Below, one piece after another: positions 16,544 to 24,979 of a DNA stretch of 64,000 nucleotides. Source of the DNA: Dyadobacter soli (GTDB taxonomy: Bacteria; Bacteroidota; Bacteroidia; Cytophagales; Spirosomataceae); assembly GCF_900101885.1 (NCBI RefSeq), contig NZ_FNAN01000006.1:186001-250000 (forward strand). The letters are read 5' to 3'. The position numbers and the translations under genes are program-made. Positions within the stretch are counted from its first letter, which is position 1. Each line of letters starts with the position of its first letter. The notes beneath the pieces are model-generated. The model was not told the DNA's origin and did not search any database. It saw only the letters and a program-made list of their open reading frames with translations.

Positions 16544-17206
16544 TCACGAGTGAAAAACGTCGATTTTTACATTTTTTTCAAAGTATTTGCAAAATGGCGA
16601 CAGCGGGCATTGGAAGCATTGCGGGTTGCGCGCGGTACACACGTAACGCCCGTGCAGGATAAGCCAGTGATGCGCCTTATGGATCAAATGCTTCGGAATG
16701 TGGCTCACCAGCTCCTTCTCCACGGCCAGTGGCGTCTTGGCGGTAAGCGGTACCAGACCGAGTCGGCGCGATACCCTGAATACGTGGGTGTCCACAGCCA
16801 TTGCAGGCATGCTGAAAACGACGGAGGCAATCACATTCGCCGTTTTACGACCGACGCCAGGCATTTTCTGCAATTCTTCTACTGTTGATGGCACTTCCGA
16901 ATGAAACTGTTCCACCAGCATTCTCGCCATGCCTACCAGGTGTTTGGCCTTGTTGTTGGGGTAGGAAATGGATCTGATATAGGTGAAAACCTCTTCCGCA
17001 TTGGAAGCTGCGAGTGACTCGGGGTCCGGGAAGCGCTCAAAAAGTTTCGGTGTCACAATGTTCACGCGCTTGTCGGTACACTGCGCAGACAAGATTACGG
17101 CTACCAGCAGTTCATACGGGTTGGAATAATGCAGTTCGGTTTCGGGTTCCGGGAAATTTTGGGTAAAATAGTCCAGGAACAGCTTATAACGTTCTTTTCT
17201 TAACAT
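16544..17206 (-). CDS. nth: endonuclease III
   Basis: A 220-residue DNA glycosylase/AP lyase of base excision repair removing oxidised pyrimidines. The sequence shows LSAQCTDKRVN with the catalytic lysine, the helix-hairpin-helix LQKMPGVGRKTANVIASVVF, the catalytic aspartate in AVDTHVFRVSRRLG, and a 4Fe-4S loop with Cys spacing C-X6-C-X2-C-X5-C at the C-terminus. ATG 17206 gives the normal N-terminus MLRKERYKLFLDYF; the 35-residue upstream extension has no family counterpart and was left out. Confidence 0.95.
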   Translation of the reverse strand: MLRKERYKLFLDYFTQNFPEPETELHYSNPYELLVAVILSAQCTDKRVNIVTPKLFERFPDPESLAASNAEEVFTYIRSISYPNNKAKHLVGMARMLVEQFHSEVPSTVEELQKMPGVGRKTANVIASVVFSMPAMAVDTHVFRVSRRLGLVPLTAKTPLAVEKELVSHIPKHLIHKAHHWLILHGRYVCTARNPQCFQCPLSPFCKYFEKNVKIDVFHS

Positions 17207-17362
17207 AATACAATCATGGTCCTGCGAAGGGTTGAGTAACCGACACAGAAATCTAACGGAACCTGCGACGAGCGAACTGGCTGCCGGTTCAAATCTTAAA
17301 GGTAATGACAACTTCCAGCCACCGGACCGATGGCTGGATACAAAAAAACCTGCCGACCCGCC

Positions 17363-17611
17363 CTAGTAAAGGAGTGCAGCAGATTTTCTAGGAGAGAATT
17401 GTCGCGAATATCTGAAAACTTCTGAAATCACATTCTCGGAAGGAGTCCGCGTGATTTTATTCATCTGATTCTGGATTTCCAGGGAATCGAGATAAAAGTT
17501 CATCAAGTTGTCGTCAAGTGCGAGCGCCTCAACAATCTGTTCATTTTCATTCTCAGTTGTTTCGGCATATAAATACCTTACAACATCATCGTAGGTAAAG
17601 GTTTTTGTCAT
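17363..17611 (-). CDS. small protein overlapping the ECF sigma factor gene
   Basis: An 82-residue acidic, helical protein (MTKTFTYDDVVRYLYAETT). It starts within the 3' end of the sigma factor gene (17586-17611 overlap), so translation is probably coupled. The N-terminal part resembles the short zinc-less anti-sigma-like start (DDVVRYLYAETTENENEQI) seen next to Bacteroidota sigma factors, but there is no membrane helix and no ZAS Cys-His motif. It may bind or tune the sigma factor; this is inference from the overlap. ATG 17611 is preferred over the ATG four codons upstream. Confidence 0.65.
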   Translation of the reverse strand: MTKTFTYDDVVRYLYAETTENENEQIVEALALDDNLMNFYLDSLEIQNQMNKITRTPSENVISEVFRYSRQFSPRKSAALLY

Positions 17612-18185
17612 ACTGTGGGGCACGTTGGTTAAATTGCTTACGCAGGTTTATCAACGCGTAACGCATTCTCCCCAATGCCGTATTAATACTCACACCCGTG
17701 GCATCCGCAATTTCCTGAAAGCTCATGTCCTCATAGTGGCGCATGATCAGAACTTGTTTCTGCACGTCGGGCAACCGCTGGATCATCTCCCGCAGCTGCT
17801 CATGTGTCTCCTGACGAATCTGGATCGACTCAACGGAATCTTCCGAAAAATCCAGCGTGTTGAAAACACTGCTCCCATCTTCGAACACTACATTGGGGTA
17901 GCGTTTATCGCGTCTGAAATAATCAATGGCGAGGTTGTGTGCGATACGTATAATCCATGGCAGGAACTTCCCTTCGTCGTTATATCTCCCACCTTTAATC
18001 GTGTCAACTGCTTTGATAAATGTATCCTGTAATAAATCTTCGGCTACATATTGATCCTTGACAATCAGATAAATAGTGGTGTATATTCTCGACTTATGGC
18101 GCTGAACAAGCTTTTCGAAAGCCTTCTCATTGCCCCGGATATACAATGTTACCAACTCACTGTCGCTAACTTGGACTTTCTCCAT
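17586..18185 (-). CDS. ECF-type RNA polymerase sigma-70 factor
   Basis: A 199-residue sigma factor with region 2 (about 10-85: YIRGNEKAFEKLVQRHKSRI, then AEDLLQDTFIKA and the -10 recognition stretch ending IAHNLAIDYFRRDKR) and region 4 (about 135-185: QKQVLIMRHYEDMSFQEIA, then a helix-turn-helix with GVSINTALGRMRYA). It directs RNA polymerase to an unknown regulon. ATG 18185 opens at MEKVQVSDSEL, the usual ECF N-terminus; the open frame extends 46 codons further up but has no sigma features. It is followed by the overlapping small protein. Confidence 0.9.
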   Translation of the reverse strand: MEKVQVSDSELVTLYIRGNEKAFEKLVQRHKSRIYTTIYLIVKDQYVAEDLLQDTFIKAVDTIKGGRYNDEGKFLPWIIRIAHNLAIDYFRRDKRYPNVVFEDGSSVFNTLDFSEDSVESIQIRQETHEQLREMIQRLPDVQKQVLIMRHYEDMSFQEIADATGVSINTALGRMRYALINLRKQFNQRAPQYDKNLYLR

Positions 18186-18567
18186 TTTCCTATTCGATTT
18201 AGTTAACGTAGAGCAGTTCGTCGATATTGTTTCTCCTTTCCGGTTTGGTGAAAAATTAGATGTGACTTTTTGGCATTTCGAATTATACGAATCAAAGAAA
18301 TAGATTTGGAAAATCATTTGCAAATGTTTGACTTTCTTTTTGCAGAAAAATTATTTCCCGTTAACAGATGTTAACAAGTTGTGCATGTTTAAGATGCGTT
18401 ACATTCGTTGTGAGGGGCGCGTAGACATATTAGAATAAATAATGGTATTTAATAAATAATCTACGATGTGCTTGTCGAGTTAGATCGATTTTTGTTCCCC
18501 GAAGACAAAATTTCTCAGCCGCGTATCGTAATTTCACTTTTCTTATAAAAATTGAATTTTTCCCAGA
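18186..18567. other. 382-base intergenic gap with no gene
   Basis: AT-rich divergent gap between the sigma factor gene and yjjG. No exact TAnnTTTG box, hairpin or credible small ORF was found. It must hold both divergent promoters, perhaps including a sigma-specific one. Confidence 0.5.
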
Positions 18568-19263
18568 ATGAAATACAGGCATATCTTCTTCGATCTGGAC
18601 CACACACTTTGGGATTTTGAAAGAAATTCGTCCGAGTCACTGGAAGAAATTTTTCATCATCATCAGCTTACCCGCTACGGCATTCCCTCACTGGAAGCAT
18701 TTGTGTGTTGTTTCCTTAAAATAAATACTGCGTTATGGGATGCATTCGACCGTGGACAGTTGCACCATAGCTATATACGTGAGAACCGTTTCAAAATGGT
18801 TTTCGAAGAACTAGGTGCCGAATGTCCGCCCGAGCATACAGAAATCGGAGAATTGTACCTCACGTCGCTGCCTACCAAAAAGCATTTGCTCGAAGGCGCA
18901 CTCGATTTGCTGAATTACGTTTCCGAGGCAGGTTACGGCATGCACATTATCACCAATGGCTTCAATGAGGTTCAGGCACGGAAGATCGCCAGTTCGGAAA
19001 TCGGCCACTTTTTTGAAAACGTGGTGACTTTCGAATCGGCCAGCGCTAAAAAGCCCGACCGGCGGATTTTTGAATTTGCATTGGAACTGGCGCAAACGAC
19101 GGCGGAAGAAAGCCTGATGGTCGGCGACAACTGGATTGCGGATATTCAGGGGGCGAAGCAGGTGGGGATGGATACTGCCTATATGAATCCGGCCGGATTG
19201 CAGTTCGACGAGCAGCCTACTTACAATATCCGCAGGCTGGAAGAGCTCATACTTGTGCTTTAA
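18568..19263 (+). CDS. YjjG-family noncanonical pyrimidine nucleotidase (HAD hydrolase)
   Basis: The protein has 231 residues. HAD motif I is FFDLDHTLWDFERN (about 7-20) with the nucleophilic aspartate; motif II is HIITNGFNE with the threonine; a lysine in SAKKPDRRIFEFAL is motif III; motif IV is MVGDNWIADIQGAKQVGMDT. The FDLDHTLWDF form with a helical cap fits the YjjG nucleotidases, which dephosphorylate noncanonical pyrimidine nucleotides and clean nucleotide pools. Convergent with the protease gene, 15 bases apart. Confidence 0.88.
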   Translation: MKYRHIFFDLDHTLWDFERNSSESLEEIFHHHQLTRYGIPSLEAFVCCFLKINTALWDAFDRGQLHHSYIRENRFKMVFEELGAECPPEHTEIGELYLTSLPTKKHLLEGALDLLNYVSEAGYGMHIITNGFNEVQARKIASSEIGHFFENVVTFESASAKKPDRRIFEFALELAQTTAEESLMVGDNWIADIQGAKQVGMDTAYMNPAGLQFDEQPTYNIRRLEELILVL

Positions 19264-19278
19264 GCGAAAATAGGTCCG

Positions 19279-20172
19279 TCAGGCAGGGTCCGCTTCGTAG
19301 TACCGGATATTCTTTTCTTTTAAAAACTGCTTGATCACATCCACATGCACGCATTGCCCGACATTCAGGAACGGATAATTGGAAACCCGCTTGCGATGCC
19401 CGTCGATGGTTACCTCGCGGTTGACCTGATCGAACCCCAAATGCAGGTGCCGCGTGGAACTTTGCATTCCGTAAATAATGCCGTTCTGGTCAAAGAGCGG
19501 GCCGCCGCTTTGGCCGCGTAGACCCGGGGTACTCATTTCGATGCCTACTACTTCGCTGTTATCGCCGATATGGCGGGTAATGATGCCGTCGATCGGGAAA
19601 CTGGGGGTTTTGATTTTCCCCTCGGTGGTCCATTCGATATCTCCTGTATGCTTGTTGAACCGGTAATTGGTGAATTCGGGAAACGGATAGCCGAGCCGGC
19701 ACAGGTAGCGGCCCTGCTTCACGAGCCTGGAATCTTTCAGAAAATGCGCGTGGGACTGGTACTGCTTCGATTCGTAATGCCGGAACTGAATGATTGCGAG
19801 GTCCTGGGTAGGGTGCAGGTGAACAGTGAGTCCTTTGTAGGCCGAAACGCAATGAATGAAATTGAAAAGTATGCGGATCGGGCTATCGGGCGCGATCTTG
19901 TATTGGGTTTCCAGCAAATTGCGTTGCGTGGCAAGGCCGGGATCTTTCTCGAATTTGCGCAGTTCCCCTTTGAATTTCAGGTAATTTTCATAAATGCTGT
20001 TGGCATAAAGGATCTGCCGCGCAACATGTCGGCACGTAACTGCGAAACCGTCTTCATTTACAAAAAACAATGTAGCCGTACCGGGAACGATGTCGCTTCC
20101 TGCGTAGTACCGAATGATAAAGTGAACCGGACGGGTAAACTGATCTATTTTTTCAATAGCATCAACAAACAT
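19279..20172 (-). CDS. trypsin-like serine protease without signal peptide
   Basis: A 297-residue chymotrypsin-fold protein. The triad reads as H49 in FAVTCRHVA, D124 in PTQDLAIIQF and S222 in LRGQSGGPLFDQNGIIYG, all at canonical spacing, so it should be active. There is no signal peptide or membrane segment, unlike DegP/HtrA, and no PDZ domain, suggesting a cytoplasmic protease. It is the last gene of a minus-strand run with DUF2911 and two beta-barrel genes, 27 bases after DUF2911. What it cleaves is unknown. Confidence 0.82.
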   Translation of the reverse strand: MFVDAIEKIDQFTRPVHFIIRYYAGSDIVPGTATLFFVNEDGFAVTCRHVARQILYANSIYENYLKFKGELRKFEKDPGLATQRNLLETQYKIAPDSPIRILFNFIHCVSAYKGLTVHLHPTQDLAIIQFRHYESKQYQSHAHFLKDSRLVKQGRYLCRLGYPFPEFTNYRFNKHTGDIEWTTEGKIKTPSFPIDGIITRHIGDNSEVVGIEMSTPGLRGQSGGPLFDQNGIIYGMQSSTRHLHLGFDQVNREVTIDGHRKRVSNYPFLNVGQCVHVDVIKQFLKEKNIRYYEADPA

Positions 20173-20199
20173 AAAAAAACTGGCCGCAGCCGAATCGAA

Positions 20200-20742
20200 C
20201 TAAGGGTGGGTAAAGGGAACGAGTGCCTCCGTCTGGTCCCAGCTAAGGACCATATTGACACCATTGGGGATTTCTTCAAAATAAATCTGGAATACTTCCT
20301 GCACCGACGGGCGGATCCGGATCGGTACTTCCACGCTCATGACATTTTTGCCGTCGTTGTAGTCCGTGCCCCATTGCCCGGTTTCGGAGTTGAGAATAAT
20401 TTTCCAGCTGCTTTGCCCGGGCACCGAATAAAGCGAATAGGTACCGGCTTTCACCGGCTTGCCGCCCATGATCACATCTTCTTCAAATTCGATGAGCGTT
20501 GCCTCATTGGCACCGGTGCGCCACACTTTTCCGTAAGGCAGCAATGCTTTGTCTTGCTCCCTGCCGAAAATCAAACGGCCTTTTTTGCTGGGCTGCCCGT
20601 AAGATATGTTGAGTTTAACTCCGTTCTGACTGGTCTCCGCTACCGCCTCGGGGCTGAACGATTTGGTATATTTTCTAAGTCCCCAAAAGCCGGCAAATGC
20701 AATAATGATCAAGGCAAAGACAATCAGTAGAATTCTTTTCAT
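20200..20742 (-). CDS. DUF2911 membrane-anchored protein
   Basis: A 180-residue protein with an N-terminal hydrophobic helix (about 4-22) and a DUF2911 domain, recognisable by LNISYGQPSKKGRLIFG, LLPYGKVWRTGANEAT and KAGTYSLYSVPGQSSWKIILN. DUF2911 domains are common in Bacteroidota and have no known function. The gene begins 3 bases after the stop of the barrel gene, so the two are tightly coupled. Confidence 0.88.
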   Translation of the reverse strand: MKRILLIVFALIIIAFAGFWGLRKYTKSFSPEAVAETSQNGVKLNISYGQPSKKGRLIFGREQDKALLPYGKVWRTGANEATLIEFEEDVIMGGKPVKAGTYSLYSVPGQSSWKIILNSETGQWGTDYNDGKNVMSVEVPIRIRPSVQEVFQIYFEEIPNGVNMVLSWDQTEALVPFTHP

Positions 20743-20745
20743 AAA

Positions 20746-21444
20746 TCAGGGGCAGAAGATTTTGTAGAAGGTGTAGCTCACCGAAAGGCGCACGTAAAAA
20801 TAGGTATCTTTTACAGAAGGATCTCCTTGTTGGAGCTTGTCGGTGCTAGTTGGATCACCGCCCAGGTTGTCGAGGTAGTCCGTAAAGGTTTTGCGGGTAC
20901 CATATTCCAGGCCGATGTTCCAAGGGCGGCGGATCTGGTACTTAATGCCTACACCATATGGCAGGACGAGACCGGAAGTTTTGTAAGATCCCGTCTGGAT
21001 ATTGGGGTTAAATTTGTTAAACCCAAGTCCGCCAAATACATAAGGGCTCCAATTGACTGCAAACCGGCGATCCTGGAAATTCAGGAAATTGTACTCTGCT
21101 ACGGCATTTCCTTCAAAAACCGTGGTTCGGAACGACATATTTCTGGCTTTCTGAAACGGATCATCGCTTTTGCTATCGTCGGCACCGATGAGGCCTCCCG
21201 CAACTTCCGCGCGGAGAGATAATGCCTGATTTGGGTTGAAACGGAAGAAAAGACTTCCGGCCGGTTTGAAAAAACGAAAGCGAAAAGTCGGTGAAATGTC
21301 TCCCCGGTAATTGAAACCTCCGATTCCCGCACCAAGCTCGATTCTTTGGGCGCACACGTGTGAGACGGTCAGAAAAAAACAAATACCTGCCAGCGCTATG
21401 GCCGGCAAGTATCGTTTATTCAAATGTTTGAAAATGTATTTCAA
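20746..21444 (-). CDS. outer-membrane beta-barrel protein, DUF6089-like
   Basis: A 232-residue exported protein with a signal peptide ending VCAQ (about 33). The mature part is beta-barrel-like: RIELGAGIGGFNYRGDIS at the start, many alternating strands, and the end FYVRLSVSYTFYKIFCP. FNYRGDI and the YGTRKTFTDYLDNLGG strand are shared with the next upstream gene, so the two are paralogues. The DUF6089 family includes PorG-like proteins of the type IX secretion system, but no other T9SS gene is here. Part of a four-gene minus-strand run. Confidence 0.8.
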   Translation of the reverse strand: MKYIFKHLNKRYLPAIALAGICFFLTVSHVCAQRIELGAGIGGFNYRGDISPTFRFRFFKPAGSLFFRFNPNQALSLRAEVAGGLIGADDSKSDDPFQKARNMSFRTTVFEGNAVAEYNFLNFQDRRFAVNWSPYVFGGLGFNKFNPNIQTGSYKTSGLVLPYGVGIKYQIRRPWNIGLEYGTRKTFTDYLDNLGGDPTSTDKLQQGDPSVKDTYFYVRLSVSYTFYKIFCP

Positions 21445-21457
21445 CGGGGTAAGTCGA

Positions 21458-22477
21458 TTATCTCAGTGGCGGACATTTTATCTGCGAAGGCAGCATGTAA
21501 TGGACGGTGATCATCCCGAACAGGTAAGCATCTTTTTGAGTCGGGCTGTTACCGCGATCGGTGCCGGGTGCGCCGAAACCGGTAGTAGGCAGCACTTGCA
21601 GCGGATTAGCCCCCTCCGGTAATACACCAGGATAGTTGGCATTGAGGAACTTGCCGATGCCTTCCGTGCGATCTACGCCTTTGCGCACCGCGATTTGTTC
21701 CGCAGTTCGGTTTGCCATATGCCCGGCCAACGGATCGTCCGCGAACAAAGCAGGGTCGGCGTAGGCGCCGTGTGCGTCGTCGAGGTAATCTGTAAACGTT
21801 TTGCGGTAACCCAGTTCAGCAGAAATATCGAATTTGGAATTGATTTTATACCGAACACCAATACCGACAGGGATAGCAAACTGTACGAGCGAATAAGGCT
21901 TGGCATACCCCTCATTACCCTGGCCCTCGGTGCCCAGCGGTTGCAATTTCACCCAGTCGCCTTTGAGCGAATCGAGTGCTTTCGGGTTATGCGCGGTAAG
22001 CGCGACGCCGGCGAACAGGTACCAGCCCAATTGAGGACGGCGATCGTAGCTGCGGTTGTCGGGTGTTAGTTTGTAAATACCCTGCACGGAAAACTCTTTA
22101 AGGTCATTGCGGAAATGCAGGTTCCGCGCGTAAAAAACACTCGTTTCGTGTTTCGAATCGCGGTTCATAATGTAATCGTCACCGGCGATTCTCGCGTAAA
22201 TGAAACTGGCACGTGCGGCCAGGCGTGGCGTAAAGTGGCGTGTGTAGTTACCGCCGACACTCCAGCGGATCATTTTGAAGGTAGAAGACAACGGCCTGCG
22301 GTAGGGTGCCAAATCACCATAGTAGTTCGCTGTACCAATACCAAAACCTGCCGTAGAATAGGGGACGAAGAAACCTCTGCTTTGTGCTTTTACGTCTTTT
22401 GCAGACAGCAACAGCCCCAAAACCAGGGTTAAAGCCAACGCTCCGGATACTCTTCTCAAGTCGAAATTTCTACGCAT
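21458..22477 (-). CDS. DUF6089 family outer-membrane protein
   Basis: The product is 339 residues with signal peptide MRRNFDLRRVSGALALTLVL onward to VKAQ (about 32). The barrel starts with GFGIGTANYYGDLAPYRRPL and carries GVRYKINSKFDISAELGYRK followed by TFTDYLDDAHG; it ends near HYMLPSQIKCP. It shares the RKTFTDYLD strand with its downstream neighbour, marking a tandem duplication. ATG 22477 is the start that gives a signal peptide; a longer frame to 22540 does not. First gene of the run ending with the protease; divergent from the ABC transporter. Confidence 0.85.
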   Translation of the reverse strand: MRRNFDLRRVSGALALTLVLGLLLSAKDVKAQSRGFFVPYSTAGFGIGTANYYGDLAPYRRPLSSTFKMIRWSVGGNYTRHFTPRLAARASFIYARIAGDDYIMNRDSKHETSVFYARNLHFRNDLKEFSVQGIYKLTPDNRSYDRRPQLGWYLFAGVALTAHNPKALDSLKGDWVKLQPLGTEGQGNEGYAKPYSLVQFAIPVGIGVRYKINSKFDISAELGYRKTFTDYLDDAHGAYADPALFADDPLAGHMANRTAEQIAVRKGVDRTEGIGKFLNANYPGVLPEGANPLQVLPTTGFGAPGTDRGNSPTQKDAYLFGMITVHYMLPSQIKCPPLR

Positions 22478-22496
22478 TTTCAGATCGATTTTTTTG

Positions 22497-22504
22497 CAAA
22501 AATA
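22497..22504 (-). promoter_or_regulatory. -7 box for the DUF6089 run
   Basis: On the minus strand this reads TATTTTTG, an exact TAnnTTTG match, 20 bases upstream of the ATG at 22477. No clear -33 element. Confidence 0.4.
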
Positions 22505-22590
22505 GAATAGTTGTTGGTTTTCTTCAGGATGCAACACCATTTGAACGACAAATCTTCCTTATCATTGTGTACTCAAAAAGCGCCACAGAA

Positions 22591-23217
22591 ATGATTTCGA
22601 GTAACCAGCTTCGGTTTTCTTATTCCGCTCAGAAAAAATTCAGCTTCCCCGATATCCACTGCAATGATAAGGAAACTCTGCTCATACTCGGCCAGTCGGG
22701 TAAAGGGAAGACGACATTGCTGCATTTGCTGGCATTACTGCTGACGCCGGAAGCGGGCGATGTCGTTATAGCCGGCAAATCTGTCAAAAACCTCACGCCG
22801 CAGGAAATTACTGCAACCCGAGCGAAAAACATCGGTATTATCTACCAGCGCCCGCATTTCGTGAGCTCGTTATCGGTGATGGACAATATCCTGCTTTCCA
22901 ATTACCTCGCCAATCAGAGAGAAGACCGGCAAAAAGCGCGGCATCTGGCCGAGCAGCTCGGCTTTGTGGACCATTTATCCAAAAAGACAAACCAGCTCAG
23001 TCAGGGCGAACAGCAGCGCGTAAGCATTGCGCGGTCGTTGATGAACAATCCCAATATCATCCTCGCCGATGAACCCACGTCCAACCTCGACGACGACAAT
23101 TGCCAGCGCGTAATCCAGCTTTTGAAGAAACAATCCGCGCAGATCGGCGCGAGCCTGGTGGTAGTAACCCATGACCAGCGCCTCAAAGACGAATTTTCGA
23201 ACCAGGTTTTTTTGTAA
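22591..23217 (+). CDS. ABC transporter ATP-binding protein (LolD/MacB type)
   Basis: A 208-residue ATPase with Walker A GQSGKGKTTLL (about 34-44), Q-loop YQRPHFVSSLSVMDN, signature LSQGEQQRVSIARSL, Walker B IILADEPTSNLD and the switch histidine in VVVTHDQRL. ATG 22591 is the natural start; the frame extends further up with no ATPase sequence. It lies 5 bases before the FtsX-type permease gene, with which it forms a transporter. The type does not pump bulk solute by itself but drives conformational change or extrusion across the inner membrane. Confidence 0.9.
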   Translation: MISSNQLRFSYSAQKKFSFPDIHCNDKETLLILGQSGKGKTTLLHLLALLLTPEAGDVVIAGKSVKNLTPQEITATRAKNIGIIYQRPHFVSSLSVMDNILLSNYLANQREDRQKARHLAEQLGFVDHLSKKTNQLSQGEQQRVSIARSLMNNPNIILADEPTSNLDDDNCQRVIQLLKKQSAQIGASLVVVTHDQRLKDEFSNQVFL

Positions 23218-23222
23218 AATAT

Positions 23223-24467
23223 ATGAACCTATTCAAGATCAGCATTGCCAATCTTAAAGAAAAAAAGCTAAACAGCTTTCTGAGTGCATTGCTGCTAACC
23301 CTCGGCATCGGCATGATATCCCTGCTTTTGCTCCTGAACAAACAGCTCGACGAGCAATTCAAACGTAACCTGAAAGGCATCGACATGGTGGTAGGCGCCA
23401 AGGGAAGCCCGTTACAGGTAATCCTTTCCAGCATTTACCAGATCGACGCGCCTACCGGGAATATTCCGCTCGCCGAGGTGAATGCATTGCGCAAAAACCC
23501 GTTCGTAAAAACGGTGATCCCGCTCTCGATGGGCGATAATTACCAGGGCTTCCGCATTCTGGGCACGACGCCGAAGTATGTCGAACATTTCAGTGCAAAA
23601 CTCGCCGAAGGACATTTATATAACGCGTCGATGGAAGTGACGATCGGCAGCAAGGTAGCGCGCGATTCGAAACTGAAAATCGGGGACCAGTTTTCCGGTT
23701 CGCATGGTCTGGATTCGGAGGGCGAGAAGCATGAGGATAAGAAATACAAGGTAGTAGGCATATTCCAGCCGAGCGGTACCGTGGTGGACCAGCTCATTAT
23801 CACCCGTCTTTCGAGCGTATGGGACATTCACGCGCATTCGGAAGGTGCCAATGTACCTGCTGTGGCCGAAGTGGAGCACAGCGATAACCAAACGCACGTA
23901 GATCCCGAGCCGGATGAGGAAGGTAAGGAAGTAACCAGCGCATTGATCCAGTTCCGCAACCCGATGGGCCTCATTACCATTCCCCGGCAGATCAACGACA
24001 ATACCTCGATGCAGGCCGCATTGCCCAGCATTGAGATCAACCGGCTCTTTTCATTGTTAGGAGTAGGAATTGAAACATTAAGAACCCTTGCATTGATCAT
24101 TATCTCCATAGCGGGCGTGAGCGTTTTCATATCGCTTTACAATTCATTAAAAGACAGAAAATATGAAATGGCGCTGATGCTTTCCATGGGGGCCACACGC
24201 ACGAGGCTGTTCCTGATGCTGCTGATTGAAGGGTTATCACTCGCCGTGATCGGCTTTTTCGCGGGCATTATCGCGAGCCGCGTCGGTTTGTGGGTGTTTT
24301 CCCAATCGGCTGAGCAGGACTTTCACTACTCGCTGGGCAAATTTGCATTGTTACCGGAAGAGATTTACCTGTTTTTCGGCGCATTGGCTATCGGTGTGGT
24401 AGCGGCTGCATTACCGTCGCTGGGCATTTACCGGCTGAATATCTCGCGGACACTGGCGGAGGAATAA
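23223..24467 (+). CDS. ABC transporter permease, FtsX/MacB family, with His/acid-rich loop
   Basis: A 414-residue permease: one N-terminal membrane helix (about 17-38), a large periplasmic MacB-like domain (about 40-275) and three C-terminal helices (about 287-310, 335-358, 378-402), the last group forming the FtsX domain. The periplasmic domain contains a His/Asp/Glu-rich stretch (about 155-240) with repeated His residues (DIHAHSEG, VEHSDNQTHVDPEPDEEG), suggesting metal binding. Together with the ATPase and the following DUF3299-like gene it recalls zinc-responsive gene sets of gammaproteobacteria; that link is inference. Confidence 0.85.
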   Translation: MNLFKISIANLKEKKLNSFLSALLLTLGIGMISLLLLLNKQLDEQFKRNLKGIDMVVGAKGSPLQVILSSIYQIDAPTGNIPLAEVNALRKNPFVKTVIPLSMGDNYQGFRILGTTPKYVEHFSAKLAEGHLYNASMEVTIGSKVARDSKLKIGDQFSGSHGLDSEGEKHEDKKYKVVGIFQPSGTVVDQLIITRLSSVWDIHAHSEGANVPAVAEVEHSDNQTHVDPEPDEEGKEVTSALIQFRNPMGLITIPRQINDNTSMQAALPSIEINRLFSLLGVGIETLRTLALIIISIAGVSVFISLYNSLKDRKYEMALMLSMGATRTRLFLMLLIEGLSLAVIGFFAGIIASRVGLWVFSQSAEQDFHYSLGKFALLPEEIYLFFGALAIGVVAAALPSLGIYRLNISRTLAEE

Positions 24468-24526
24468 TAATGTGTGTAAATTTGTTAAACCGGTACAACT
24501 CATTGTAATACAAAATTCGAATACTG

Positions 24527-24979
24527 ATGAAATCTGTCAAAATCAGCATATTACTCTTCTGCATCGTCTCGCTATTCGCTTTCAAACCGGCCGTTGAACC
24601 GGTGAAACTGACCTGGGAAACCCTGCGGGATGTGACTTTTAAGAAGAAATGGTATGCCGAAGAATCGATCTACATGCTGCACCCGACATTCGGGCCGAGC
24701 GTGCAGAAGCTGAAAAACCAGCAGGTTTCGATTACCGGTTACATTCTGCCGGTGGATCTGGAAGCGAATTTGTACGTACTTTCCGCATTTCCGTTCAGCG
24801 CATGTTTTTTCTGCGGCGGTGCCGGCCCGGAAACGGTCATGACCCTGAATTTCAAGAAGAAGGATGGAAGGAAGTTCAAAACCGACGAACGCCTTACTTT
24901 CACCGGTACATTGAAACTCAATGCCGATGATATTTACCAGATGAACTACATTCTGGACGGCGCGGAGATTACCAAATGA
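24527..24979 (+). CDS. exported DUF3299-like protein with CFFCGGAG motif
   Basis: A 150-residue exported protein with a signal peptide (about 1-21). The mature part contains VSITGYILPVDLEANLYVLS, a cysteine motif FSACFFCGGAGPE (about 92-104) and FTGTLKLNADDIYQMNYILDGA. The pattern fits DUF3299-type small proteins. In other bacteria such genes neighbour an FtsX-type ABC pair, and here the gene follows one by 59 bases. The Cys pair may bind metal or form a disulfide. Its stop TGA overlaps none of the next gene but abuts the opposite-strand stop of nuoH directly. Confidence 0.65.
   Translation: MKSVKISILLFCIVSLFAFKPAVEPVKLTWETLRDVTFKKKWYAEESIYMLHPTFGPSVQKLKNQQVSITGYILPVDLEANLYVLSAFPFSACFFCGGAGPETVMTLNFKKKDGRKFKTDERLTFTGTLKLNADDIYQMNYILDGAEITK

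Noticed and set aside
17280..17300. T-loop-like GGTTCAAATC, possible tRNA
   Set aside because: The flanking five-base arms do not pair and no acceptor stem or anticodon arm can be drawn.
20172..20200. tRNA-end-like sequence between DUF2911 and protease
   Set aside because: Resembles a tRNA 3' end only over a few bases; no cloverleaf is possible in the 27-base gap.
19570..20730. 386-codon open frame on the plus strand
   Set aside because: It lies wholly opposite the protease and DUF2911 genes, has no family features, and its coding pattern is the mirror of those genes.
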